A stretch of DNA of 64,000 bases from Chitinophagaceae bacterium (GTDB taxonomy: Bacteria > Bacteroidota > Bacteroidia > Chitinophagales > UBA10324): the NCBI GenBank assembly GCA_947474435.1, contig CANJII010000003.1:62001-126000 (forward strand), in the 5' to 3' direction. Made by a program: the position numbers and the translations under genes. The notes under the pieces are model-generated. The model was given only the letters and a program-made list of their open reading frames with translations, was not told the DNA's origin and searched no databases. Shown here piece after piece: positions 18,757 to 27,035 of this stretch; within the stretch, counting starts at the first letter, position 1; each line of letters opens with the position of its first letter.

Positions 18757-19437
18757 ATGACCGCCCCATTCATTTTACTTTCTCTCGTTTTTTTAGTTAT
18801 CGGATTAATTGTCGGTGGATTATTGAAACGCCGAATGGCTGAGTATTCTCAAATCCCGGTTGAGAGCGGGCTCAGTGGAAAAGAAATTGCTCAAAAAATG
18901 TTGCGAGACAGTGGAATAACCGATGTTGAAATCACATGTGTTGAAGGTCACCTCACTGATCATTACAATCCGCAAAACAAAACAGTTAATTTATCAACGG
19001 ATGTATACAATGGCAGAAGCGTGGCAGCGGCTGCAATTGCAGCACATGAATGCGGACATGCTGTACAACACGCACATGCGTATATGTGGTTGGGCTTAAG
19101 AAGTGCTTTGGTTCCGGTTGTAAGTTTTTCTTCACAATGGGTGCAGTGGGTTTTATTTGCCGGTGTAATGATGATAAATGCATTTCCCTGGTTATTAGTT
19201 GCAGGAGTTATCTTGTTTGCATTGACAACTATTTTCAGCATCATTACATTGCCGGTTGAGTTTGATGCAAGTCGTCGTGCTCTAATTTGGTTAGACACCA
19301 CAAACATAATGAGTCGTGAAGCCCACGACAAAGCCCGTAATGGTTTAAAATGGGCTGCTTCCACATATGTAATTGCAGCACTTGCTTCAATTGCAACTCT
19401 TTTATACTATCTGAGTTTTTTAAACAGAAGAAATTAA
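18757..19437 (+). CDS. Membrane zinc metallopeptidase (YugP-like)
   Basis: From the ATG at 18757 the protein is 226 residues, the normal size for the neutral zinc metallopeptidase family typified by Bacillus YugP. It has an N-terminal membrane segment (residues 3-22), the HExxH site AAHECGHAVQH (H97, E98, H101), two more membrane helices at about 115-135 and 142-165, the conserved LPVEFDASRRAL segment near 172 whose acidic residue is a likely third ligand, and a C-terminal helix at about 205-222. The physiological substrate is unknown. The shorter start is preferred because of the promoter-like box just upstream and because the extra 33 residues are not family-like. Confidence 0.9.
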   Translation: MTAPFILLSLVFLVIGLIVGGLLKRRMAEYSQIPVESGLSGKEIAQKMLRDSGITDVEITCVEGHLTDHYNPQNKTVNLSTDVYNGRSVAAAAIAAHECGHAVQHAHAYMWLGLRSALVPVVSFSSQWVQWVLFAGVMMINAFPWLLVAGVILFALTTIFSIITLPVEFDASRRALIWLDTTNIMSREAHDKARNGLKWAASTYVIAALASIATLLYYLSFLNRRN

Positions 19438-19545
19438 TTCAGTAAGGAATAAAAGTTAAACTCCCGTTAATTATTATTCCATCCACACTGTTTCAGAAAA
19501 AGTATTTTGAAATTTGCAGTCATTAATTCTGAATTTAAATAAATT

Positions 19546-20541
19546 ATGCAAGCCATTATACCTGTTGCCGGTGCCGGCACCAAACTTCGCCCTCACACTT
19601 ACACGCAGCCTAAAGCTTTAATCCCTGTTGCCGGAAAACCGATTCTCAGTTTCATTATGGATGAGCTGATTGCGGCAGGTATTACAGAATACATTTTTGT
19701 GATTGGTTATCTTGGAGAAAAAATTCGTGATTATGTAGGGAAGAAATATCCGAATCTGAAAGTCTCGTTTGTGGAGCAGGAAACCCGTGAAGGAATTGGT
19801 CACGCTATCTGGCTCACGAAGGAAGCGGTGAGCATGAAGGAAGAAATAATTATTGTCCTTGGCGATTCGGTGTTCGATGCAGATATGAAAACAATTATTG
19901 CATCAGAATTTTCATTGCTCGGTGTGAAAAAAGTAGATGACCCGCGAAGCTTTGGTGTGGCAGAAATAAGCGATGATGATTTAATTGTCCGCGTGGAAGA
20001 AAAACCGCAGATACCTCGCAGCAATCTGGCGCTCGTTGGTTTGTATAAAATAAAACAAACAAGTGCGCTGTTTGAATCACTGAATTATCTGATAGAAAAT
20101 AATATCCGCACCAAAAATGAATTTCAGTTGACCGATGCCATCATGCGCATGATTGACATCGGTATTCCGTTTCAACCATTTAAAATCAACAACTGGTTCG
20201 ACTGCGGAAAAAAAGAAGTGTTGCTGGAAACCAATGCTACACTTTTGCGCAAGGTAGGATTTGCCACACTGCGCAATCCGCGTTTTGAAAAAACAATCAT
20301 TATTGACCCGGTTTTCATTGGCGAAAATTGTAAAATTCAAAACAGCATTATCGGACCGAATGTAACAGTCGGTGATAATGCCACTATTCAAAATTCAATT
20401 ATCAAGGAAAGTATCATCGGCACTTTCACGCATTTGGAATCGGTGAGTTTGCACGGCTCGGTGATTGGAAGCGATGCGCTCATTCGCGGTCACAGTCAGA
20501 GTTTAAATATTGGTGATAATACTGAGATTGATTTGAGTTGA
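19546..20541 (+). CDS. Sugar-1-phosphate nucleotidyltransferase with left-handed beta-helix tail
   Basis: A 331-residue enzyme with an N-terminal nucleotidyltransferase domain (about 1-230) and hexapeptide repeats forming a left-handed beta-helix (about 250-325: FIGENCKIQNSIIGPNVTVG). The NTP-binding loop reads VAGAGTKLRPHT, a variant of GGxGTRLxPxT, followed by KALIPVAGKPIL, and the metal/substrate aspartate is in VLGDSVFD. It most resembles the long RmlA/archaeal type that makes dTDP- or UDP-sugars for surface polysaccharides. The tail can carry acetyltransferase activity in some relatives, but I cannot confirm that here. Confidence 0.88.
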   Translation: MQAIIPVAGAGTKLRPHTYTQPKALIPVAGKPILSFIMDELIAAGITEYIFVIGYLGEKIRDYVGKKYPNLKVSFVEQETREGIGHAIWLTKEAVSMKEEIIIVLGDSVFDADMKTIIASEFSLLGVKKVDDPRSFGVAEISDDDLIVRVEEKPQIPRSNLALVGLYKIKQTSALFESLNYLIENNIRTKNEFQLTDAIMRMIDIGIPFQPFKINNWFDCGKKEVLLETNATLLRKVGFATLRNPRFEKTIIIDPVFIGENCKIQNSIIGPNVTVGDNATIQNSIIKESIIGTFTHLESVSLHGSVIGSDALIRGHSQSLNIGDNTEIDLS

Positions 20542-20572
20542 AGAAAAAATTTATCTGAGCTACATTTCGCTC

Positions 20573-21514
20573 GTGCAAAACAGAATCACAAAACTTTTCG
20601 GAATAAATTATCCAATCAATCAGGCGGGAATGATTTGGTGTTCGGGTTGGGAACTGGCTTCGGCTGTCAGCAATGCAGGCGCACTTGGTATCATTGGTTC
20701 TGGAAGTATGTATCCGGATATTCTACGCGAACACATTCGCAAATGCAAAACTGCAACTGCAAAACCTTTCGCAGTAAATGTTCCGTTGCTGTATCCCGAT
20801 ATTGATAAGCACATTCAGATAATTATTGATGAAGGAGTAAAAATTGTTTTCACTTCCGCCGGCAATCCGAAAACATGGACTTCTATTCTGAAAGAAAAAG
20901 GGGTAACAGTAGTACATGTGGTGAGCAGCGCACTATTCGCACAAAAATCTGAAGCTGCCGGTGTGGATGCAGTGGTTGCTGAAGGTTTCGAAGCAGGCGG
21001 ACACAACGGACGGGAAGAAACAACCTCCATGGTTTTAATTCCTTTGGTGAAGGAAGCTGTAAAAATTCCGGTGATTGCTGCAGGTGGAATTGCCAATGGA
21101 AAAAGTATGCTCGCCGCATTTGCACTCGGAGCTGATGGCGTTCAAATCGGAACACGATTCGCAGCAAGCGTGGAATCATCCGGTCACGATTCATTTAAAA
21201 AAATAATTACCGAAACTCCTGAGGGCGGCACCATGCTGTCCATGAAAAAAGTAGTTCCTGTTCGATTGATAAAAAATAAATTCTTCAATCAGATAAATGA
21301 AGCGGAACAAAAAGGCGCAAGCATTGATGAGCTAAAAAATATTCTCGGTCGTGCTCGTGCAAAGCGAGGAATGTTTGAAGGCGATCTGGAAGAAGGCGAA
21401 CTGGAAATCGGTCAAGTAAGCGCGCAGGTGCATGAAATAAAACCAGCGGCAGAAATTGTAAAAAATATCTGGGAAGAATTTTTAGCAGCGAAAAAATCGC
21501 TTGCTGAATTATAG
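20573..21514 (+). CDS. FMN-dependent nitronate monooxygenase / FabK-type enoyl-ACP reductase
   Basis: A 313-residue TIM-barrel flavoprotein. It starts from GTG with RITKLFGINYPINQAGM and has the phosphate-binding IPVIAAGGIANG (about 168-180) and GADGVQIGTRF (about 190) segments for FMN. The active-site segment AEGFEAGGHNGRE (about 135-148) holds the catalytic histidine shared by nitronate monooxygenases and FabK. FabK reduces enoyl-ACP in fatty acid synthesis; the sequence alone does not separate the two roles. It starts 31 bases after the nucleotidyltransferase and its stop overlaps that of the convergent WbqC-like gene by six bases. Confidence 0.88.
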   Translation: MQNRITKLFGINYPINQAGMIWCSGWELASAVSNAGALGIIGSGSMYPDILREHIRKCKTATAKPFAVNVPLLYPDIDKHIQIIIDEGVKIVFTSAGNPKTWTSILKEKGVTVVHVVSSALFAQKSEAAGVDAVVAEGFEAGGHNGREETTSMVLIPLVKEAVKIPVIAAGGIANGKSMLAAFALGADGVQIGTRFAASVESSGHDSFKKIITETPEGGTMLSMKKVVPVRLIKNKFFNQINEAEQKGASIDELKNILGRARAKRGMFEGDLEEGELEIGQVSAQVHEIKPAAEIVKNIWEEFLAAKKSLAEL

Positions 21515-22216
21515 ATGATTGCCTTTTACCAGATCAGCAGTTTTTTCCCAACCGCAATTCATCACCACATCAATCACACTCAATCCTTTTATAAACTCGC
21601 CATGCAACTGCGGATATTCAGCAGGGGAAAATGAAGTGTAATGGAGTTTAATATTATTTGTAGCAAATAAATTTTCGTCGTTGTACTTGCGCGCACCATT
21701 ACCACTTTGATAAATGGTTGCGTCCAATGATTTGCAGATTTCAATGATGCGGTTGTTCTTTTCATCAGCTGATAAATTCATTTCAGATGCAAGAACAATT
21801 GGTGTTGTAATATTTAATTTTTCGCAAAACAATTTTATCAATTCAACATTCATTGCAGAAAGCAATTCATGTTTAGCGCTCAGCACATTTTCAATCAACG
21901 GGAAAAACACAGAAAAGAATTTTGCTTTTGAATAATTGAGTTGAATGGTCTTCAGCATTTTTTTTTGCCACGGTTGCTGATTGTCTATGGCAATATCCCT
22001 TATCAGTTTGCTCTCTGCATTTTTTTTCACGGGCACCGAAATAAATAATTCGCCTTGCGCTGTTTTAATTTTTGTCCGGTTAGTAATTGAATTCGAATTA
22101 CCACTCTGATAATCCACATTATCCAGAATCACAAAAACATCAGCCGAATAAATTTTATTAAAATATCCAAGCCACGGAATAAAATTGGGTTGATGAATAC
22201 CGATTACTTTTTGCAT
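21509..22216 (-). CDS. WbqC family protein
   Basis: The track ORF opens with two TTG codons; the ATG at 22216 gives MQKVIGIHQPNFIPWLGYFN, the typical WbqC opening with its HQPxFxPWxGY motif, and 235 residues. The following segment DVFVILDNVDYQ and the later WQKKMLKTIQLNYSKA are also family features. WbqC-like proteins are found in O-antigen and other surface glycan clusters and are thought to act in sugar modification, but the reaction is not established. It ends the minus-strand sulfotransferase-glycosyltransferase-WbqC group. Confidence 0.92.
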   Translation of the reverse strand: MQKVIGIHQPNFIPWLGYFNKIYSADVFVILDNVDYQSGNSNSITNRTKIKTAQGELFISVPVKKNAESKLIRDIAIDNQQPWQKKMLKTIQLNYSKAKFFSVFFPLIENVLSAKHELLSAMNVELIKLFCEKLNITTPIVLASEMNLSADEKNNRIIEICKSLDATIYQSGNGARKYNDENLFATNNIKLHYTSFSPAEYPQLHGEFIKGLSVIDVVMNCGWEKTADLVKGNHL

Positions 22217-22268
22217 GCGCAACAAATATCAAATGAACTGATGAATGAAAAGAGTATTAGTTGTATTT

Positions 22269-23534
22269 TCATTTATTATCTGATCCAATTTGATTTAAAA
22301 AACTGACAAGACCATTTGTTTGATTATTAAAAGAATAGGTTGATTTTATTTTTTGATAAGCTTTCAGTCCTATTTCAGCATATTGATTTTTTAATGAGAA
22401 AACTTTTTCAAAATAAATTTCCCAATCAGCATCGGGCGGAACAAGAAAACCATTTTCACAATCATCTATTATATCATTGTTAGCAGTTAATGCTGTTGCC
22501 ATGCTTACCACACCACATCCCATGTATTGAATTAATTTGAAGCCACATTTTCCTTTTTGCGTTTTTGAATTAGCTAACGGCATAATTCCAATGTCAATTA
22601 AATGTATTTGTTCAACTTCATATTTCTGATTCCACTTTATAAATTCTATTGGAAATTCAGCCTGAGTATCAAGTGGTCGGTCGCAAATGACCAGTAACTT
22701 AAAATTATATTTTCTAATCAGGTTATTCAATGCGGGGATTAAGGGCAATAAACTTTTCAGATTTCCTTTTGCCCCTACCCACCCAATAATTAATTGATTT
22801 TTTATTTCAGAATAATTTTTTGGTTGGTATTTATCATAGTCAACACAAGTAGGAAGAATTAAAATTTGCTCTTCTTTTATTTCGGGCCTCCATTCAATTA
22901 ATAAATTTTTCAGGTAACCGGAGCCCGGAAAAAAGGCAGTATAATATTTTAACGATGAAGAAAATTTTCGAGGCGATTCAAGTATTAATTTTCCAAAAAA
23001 AGAAATTTGTTTAGGTTCATTTTTAGCAGCGGCAATGTCATCGTCAAAATCAAGAATCCGCTTATTGTGAACTGCTGAAAGAAATTTTTCGAAGAACGAA
23101 TTTCCATAATCGTTAAACTGCAATAATTCCCGGCGCACAATTACTATATCATAAAATGATGACTGAAGAATCTGCAAAAACCGAAACCACATAAAGCCCA
23201 TTAAAAAAAAAGGCATCGAACTTTTATGCGAAGTCAATTGCAGGTATTCGCGATAATCAAAAACATGAACCGATTTTGCTTTGAAATTATTTGCATTTAA
23301 AATTTCAACCCATTTGTGCGATCGATATTTATTGCCTGCGCTTTCAGGACCGAAAACTTCAAAATAAAAAACACTGCATTTTCTTTTTGGAAAAAAAGTT
23401 TTCTTAATAAATAATTTTATCTCTTTAAAAAATATTATTCTGAAAATGAGAATAAAAATCCAGATGGCTAAAAACCAAAACCAGAAGAAAATGAAAAAAT
23501 AAAAGTTCAGTAACGCCCCCGAAACTTTACTCAT
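22269..23534 (-). CDS. Glycosyltransferase (GT4-like) with N-terminal membrane anchor
   Basis: A 421-residue protein with a strongly hydrophobic N-terminus (about residues 5-33) and a Rossmann-type GT-B body. The C-terminal half has IIGWVGAKGN (near 240) and the donor-site segment GKCGFKLIQYMGCGVVSMAT...ENGFLVPP (about 345-385), as in GT4-type retaining transferases, with a conserved K-x-x-Q/E-Y/A-MG-C/A-G. It probably adds a sugar to a lipid-linked or surface glycan at the inner face of the membrane. The start is ATG at 23534, three bases after the sulfotransferase stop (the track uses the GTG one codon earlier); tight spacing indicates one transcript. Confidence 0.85.
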   Translation of the reverse strand: MSKVSGALLNFYFFIFFWFWFLAIWIFILIFRIIFFKEIKLFIKKTFFPKRKCSVFYFEVFGPESAGNKYRSHKWVEILNANNFKAKSVHVFDYREYLQLTSHKSSMPFFLMGFMWFRFLQILQSSFYDIVIVRRELLQFNDYGNSFFEKFLSAVHNKRILDFDDDIAAAKNEPKQISFFGKLILESPRKFSSSLKYYTAFFPGSGYLKNLLIEWRPEIKEEQILILPTCVDYDKYQPKNYSEIKNQLIIGWVGAKGNLKSLLPLIPALNNLIRKYNFKLLVICDRPLDTQAEFPIEFIKWNQKYEVEQIHLIDIGIMPLANSKTQKGKCGFKLIQYMGCGVVSMATALTANNDIIDDCENGFLVPPDADWEIYFEKVFSLKNQYAEIGLKAYQKIKSTYSFNNQTNGLVSFLNQIGSDNK

Positions 23535-23537
23535 CAC

Positions 23538-24296
23538 TCAGAGATAATTAAGTTTATGCATCCATTCACTTTGCTGAGCGAACTCCAGTAAATCGCGATG
23601 CTCATCATTAGTATATCGTGCGGTTCGTTCGCTGTCAATTTCCGCTTTTATGAATTCAGAAAGTTTACAATGAACGAATGATTCCAGTTGCAATATTGAA
23701 ATTTCATCACCCGAAATCAATTTCTCAAAACAAACATGCAACACCTGGCCGGGAAATAAATAATCGCAACTGAATGCCTGTGTTGCATATTCTTCCCATA
23801 GCGTCAAACCTTGCAATTTATTATCTAGCCGCGGTGAATGCCATTTGTCGCTGTAATCAAAATTCAGGTTGCGCCGGAATAAACTAATTGCCACATCCAT
23901 TCCGTTCCGGTAAATGTGAATGACTTTTGCCTTCGGAAAAATTTTCATCCACTGCGAAATGGTGAATGTGTTTCGTGGATCTTTCCAACCCCAGCTATCA
24001 GAACTTAAAAATGAAAATGGTTTGAAAGGTTGTTTTGTAACCCGTGCATAGTGCCGGAGAAAAGAATAGGAATTGAACAATTTTATATCAGCATTTTTCG
24101 GAACACCCGGATTGTCCCAGGTAAATTTTTCCTTTTCCATCCACGCTGCATTTATTCTTTGAAAATACAACGACTCATAATTTTTTGTTAAATCATGCCC
24201 CATGTAAATCCCGGCCCGGTCGAGAATTCGTGCAAGCATGCTCGTGCCTGAGCGATGCATACCAATAATTATTACAGGAGGAGAAATTAAATTCAT
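23538..24296 (-). CDS. PAPS-dependent sulfotransferase family protein
   Basis: From the ATG at 24296 the protein is 252 residues. The 5'-phosphosulfate loop reads IGMHRSGTSMLARIL (about residues 10-24) and the 3'-phosphate-binding region is the later VIHIYRNGMDVAISLFRR (about 130-147, with R then S-x-x-x-R), both hallmarks of sulfotransferases that move sulfate from PAPS to a hydroxyl or amine. Coupling to a glycosyltransferase and a WbqC-like gene suggests a carbohydrate acceptor, but PAPS synthesis genes are not in the window. Some members of this fold act on other acceptors. Confidence 0.88.
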   Translation of the reverse strand: MNLISPPVIIIGMHRSGTSMLARILDRAGIYMGHDLTKNYESLYFQRINAAWMEKEKFTWDNPGVPKNADIKLFNSYSFLRHYARVTKQPFKPFSFLSSDSWGWKDPRNTFTISQWMKIFPKAKVIHIYRNGMDVAISLFRRNLNFDYSDKWHSPRLDNKLQGLTLWEEYATQAFSCDYLFPGQVLHVCFEKLISGDEISILQLESFVHCKLSEFIKAEIDSERTARYTNDEHRDLLEFAQQSEWMHKLNYL

Positions 24297-24380
24297 CAGC
24301 AAATTTCAATCACAAATTAAATCAGCAATTTCATATTCTGTTGTTTGAAGTTTGCGCAATTCATTTTCCTTTGCGGTTAC

Positions 24381-24920
24381 ATGAACAGAAAAACTCTTTT
24401 ATTAATCGGCGTTTTTATTTTACTTGCAATAATCGGATTCATTGGGTGGAAAATTTACAGCTCATATACTCAGCTTGAATTCACCAATGGAAATTACATA
24501 CCTGATATCCGATTGCCAGATCAAAACGGCGACACCCTTTCACTTTATTCATTGAAAGGAAACATTGTGTTGGTGCAGTTCTGGGCTTCGTGGTGCGGCC
24601 CTTGCCGAATGGAAAATCAAAACCTGGTTAAATTGTATTCTGTATTTCAGAATGTTGAAATGAAGGACGGTGGCTCTTTTAAAATTTTCAGTATCTCGGT
24701 TGATAAAGATAAATCGAACTGGAGGCAAGCACTCGAACACGATAAAATGATATGGCCCGATCAGGTAAATGATTCGCTTGAATTTGAAAAAAGTATTTCA
24801 CAGGTTTTTAATGTTCATTCCATACCAACCACTTTTTTAATTGATCAAACCGGAATGATTATCGGTGTAAATCTTTCAGCCATGCAATTGGAAAGTGTGT
24901 TGGAGAAAAGGTTGAAATAA
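24381..24920 (+). CDS. TlpA-like thiol-disulfide oxidoreductase
   Basis: The ATG at 24381 gives a lysine-containing signal anchor (MNRKTLLLIGVFILLAIIGF) and 179 residues. The thioredoxin-like domain has the active site FWASWCGPCRMEN (C72 and C75), and a cis-proline region HSIPTTFLID. In the periplasm such proteins reduce disulfides, for example in cytochrome c maturation or on other envelope proteins. No cytochrome genes are adjacent. The track start at 24345 would place charged and mixed residues before the anchor. Confidence 0.9.
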   Translation: MNRKTLLLIGVFILLAIIGFIGWKIYSSYTQLEFTNGNYIPDIRLPDQNGDTLSLYSLKGNIVLVQFWASWCGPCRMENQNLVKLYSVFQNVEMKDGGSFKIFSISVDKDKSNWRQALEHDKMIWPDQVNDSLEFEKSISQVFNVHSIPTTFLIDQTGMIIGVNLSAMQLESVLEKRLK

Positions 24921-24950
24921 TATCAAATCATTCCCTTTTGTCAATTCATA

Positions 24951-24958
24951 TACATTTG
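24951..24958 (+). promoter_or_regulatory. Possible -7 element upstream of grpE
   Basis: TACATTTG matches TAnnTTTG, 80 bases before the grpE ATG. I see no TTG at the expected distance, so it is tentative. No CIRCE-type inverted repeat is visible in the spacer. Confidence 0.3.
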
Positions 24959-25038
24959 ACGGCCTTTGCAGTGCCTCATTGTCATAAATTTTTTGATGGC
25001 AAATGGTTTGACAAATGCACTAATCTCAAATACTACTA

Positions 25039-25701
25039 ATGGAAAACCAGGAAAAAGACATTCACGCTGACAATAACGACTTAAATCTTCAACCTCCCGC
25101 TGAAAAATCGGCTGAAGAAATTATGAATGAAATTGAAAATGCAGCAACCGAAAATTCTTCAACCGAACCCAGCAAATCATTTGAAGAACTGGAAGAAAAA
25201 GCCGAAGGTTTATTAGAGAAAATTGGTTTCGGAAAAAAATCAGCTCACAAGAAAGAAGCACAGGAACTGAAAGAGAAACTGGAAGAAATGAACGACCGAT
25301 ATCTTCGCCTCGTTGCTGAGTTCGATAATTTTAAAAAGCGCAACGCAAAAGAAAGGTTGGAGTGGATGAAAAATGCAGGACAGGATATCATTCAATCAAT
25401 ACTACCAACGCTTGATGATTTCAATCGTGCAGTGAAACAAATGGAAACTTCAAAAGACATTGCTTCGGTAAAAGATGGAGTGCAACTCATTCACAATAAA
25501 TTAAAATCTACACTCGAAGGACGCGGACTGAAACAGTTGGAATCAATTGGTCAGGAGTTCAATCCCGAACTGCACGAGGCAATAACCGAAATTCCTGCAC
25601 CAACCGAAGAACTAAAAGGCAAGGTGGTTGACGAAATTGAAAGCGGATATTCACTCAACGATAAAATGCTTCGCTACGCAAAAGTGATTGTTGGAAAATA
25701 A
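25039..25701 (+). CDS. grpE: Co-chaperone GrpE
   Basis: A 220-residue GrpE, the nucleotide exchange factor for DnaK. After an acidic, probably disordered N-terminus (about 1-65) comes the long coiled coil (about 70-130, with NDRYLRLVAEFDNFKKRNAKE) and a C-terminal beta domain carrying LEGRGLKQLESIGQEFNPELHEAI, the GrpE signature. dnaJ follows 90 bases downstream; dnaK is elsewhere, as is usual in this phylum. The grpE-dnaJ spacer contains an inverted repeat of a dispersed element. Confidence 0.97.
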   Translation: MENQEKDIHADNNDLNLQPPAEKSAEEIMNEIENAATENSSTEPSKSFEELEEKAEGLLEKIGFGKKSAHKKEAQELKEKLEEMNDRYLRLVAEFDNFKKRNAKERLEWMKNAGQDIIQSILPTLDDFNRAVKQMETSKDIASVKDGVQLIHNKLKSTLEGRGLKQLESIGQEFNPELHEAITEIPAPTEELKGKVVDEIESGYSLNDKMLRYAKVIVGK

Positions 25702-25703
25702 TA

Positions 25704-25769
25704 CTTCGACAGGCTCAGTATGACAGTCGTTGAAAATAAAAGTGCTATGTCAGTCAGAGCTTGTCGAAG
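25704..25769. repeat. Inverted pair of CTTCGACARGCTCAGTATGACA repeats between grpE and dnaJ
   Basis: The left arm CTTCGACAGGCTCAGTATGA (25704 on) and the right arm GTCAGAGCTTGTCGAAG (ending 25769) form an imperfect hairpin with an AT-rich loop. The same motif occurs degenerately at 12511 and, strikingly, inside the ileS coding region near 31429. It may also act as a processing or termination hairpin in the operon. Confidence 0.75.
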
Positions 25770-25791
25770 ACTGAATTGAATAAAAACAGAA

Positions 25792-26976
25792 ATGGCAAAA
25801 AGAGATTACTACGAAATTTTAGGTGTCAGCCGAAACGCAACACCCGATGAACTTAAAAAAGCTTATCGCAAGGTGGCTATGCAGTTTCACCCCGACCGCA
25901 ATCCCGGCGATAAAGAATCGGAAGAAAAATTTAAAGAAGCAGCCGAGGCTTATGATGTGCTGACTGATAAAGAAAAGAAAGATCGTTATGATCGGTTCGG
26001 TCATCAGGGCATGAGTGGCAATGGCGGCGGACAAGGCGGAGGATTCAGTGGTGGTGGCATGAACATGGAGGACATTTTCTCACACTTCGGCGATGTGTTC
26101 GGTGGTCATGGTGGCGGAGGTGGTAGCCCATTTGAAGGTTTCTTTTCAGGCGGACGAAGTAGCGGTGGTCAACGAAGTCGTGGTGTTCGTGGTGGAAATC
26201 TTCGGATAAAAATTTCACTCACTCTAAAAGAAGTTGCTGAAGGCGCACAAAAAAAACTCAAGGTAAAAAAATACATTGCCTGCGATACCTGTCATGGCAA
26301 TGGTGCAAAAGATAAATCGTCGTTCAGCACCTGCAATACCTGTAAAGGTTCTGGGCATGTGCGCCGCGTAACCAATACCATTCTCGGGCAAATGCAAACC
26401 ACCACCACTTGCCCAACCTGCAATGGCGAAGGACAATCAATCACCGCAAAATGTACTACTTGTAAAGGTGAAGGCCGAATGTGGGGTGAAGAAACAATTA
26501 CAGTTGATATTCCGGCAGGAGTAACTGAGGGCATACAACTCAGTATGGGTGGCCGTGGCAATGCCGGTGAACGCGGTGGTCCAAATGGTGATTTGGTAAT
26601 TCAGATAGAAGAAATTCCGAACGAAGATTTAAAACGCGACGGCATAAATATTATTTACGACCTGCACATCAGTTTCATGGACGCAGCATTGGGAACAAGT
26701 ATTGAAGTTCCAACCATTGATGGCAGAGCTAAAATCAAAATAAAACCAGGCACGCAGGCAGGCGAAATTTTCCGTTTGAAAGGAAAAGGTCTTCCTAATT
26801 TAAATGCTTATGGAAAGGGTGATGAATTAATTTATGTAAACATCTGGACACCTAAAACGCTCAATGGCGAAGAAGAAAAAATATTAGAGAAACTGAAAAC
26901 ACATCACAACTTTCAACCGCACCACAACAAAAGCGAAAAATCTTTCTTCGAAAAAATGAAGGATTATTTTAATTAG
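25792..26976 (+). CDS. dnaJ: Chaperone DnaJ
   Basis: A full-length 394-residue class I DnaJ that stimulates DnaK ATPase and delivers substrates. Domains in order: J domain with HPD at residues 33-35; a Gly/Phe-rich linker (about 75-135) that is unusually glycine-rich; four zinc-binding CxxCxGxG motifs ([32 protein letters not shown]) at about 163-225; then the C-terminal substrate-binding and dimerisation domain. It is downstream of grpE on the same strand. Confidence 0.98.
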   Translation: MAKRDYYEILGVSRNATPDELKKAYRKVAMQFHPDRNPGDKESEEKFKEAAEAYDVLTDKEKKDRYDRFGHQGMSGNGGGQGGGFSGGGMNMEDIFSHFGDVFGGHGGGGGSPFEGFFSGGRSSGGQRSRGVRGGNLRIKISLTLKEVAEGAQKKLKVKKYIACDTCHGNGAKDKSSFSTCNTCKGSGHVRRVTNTILGQMQTTTTCPTCNGEGQSITAKCTTCKGEGRMWGEETITVDIPAGVTEGIQLSMGGRGNAGERGGPNGDLVIQIEEIPNEDLKRDGINIIYDLHISFMDAALGTSIEVPTIDGRAKIKIKPGTQAGEIFRLKGKGLPNLNAYGKGDELIYVNIWTPKTLNGEEEKILEKLKTHHNFQPHHNKSEKSFFEKMKDYFN

Positions 26977-27035
26977 AAAATAAAATAGAGATGAAGTTTT
27001 GTTCAGTGAATTAATAAATAGTTCTTTCAGAATTA

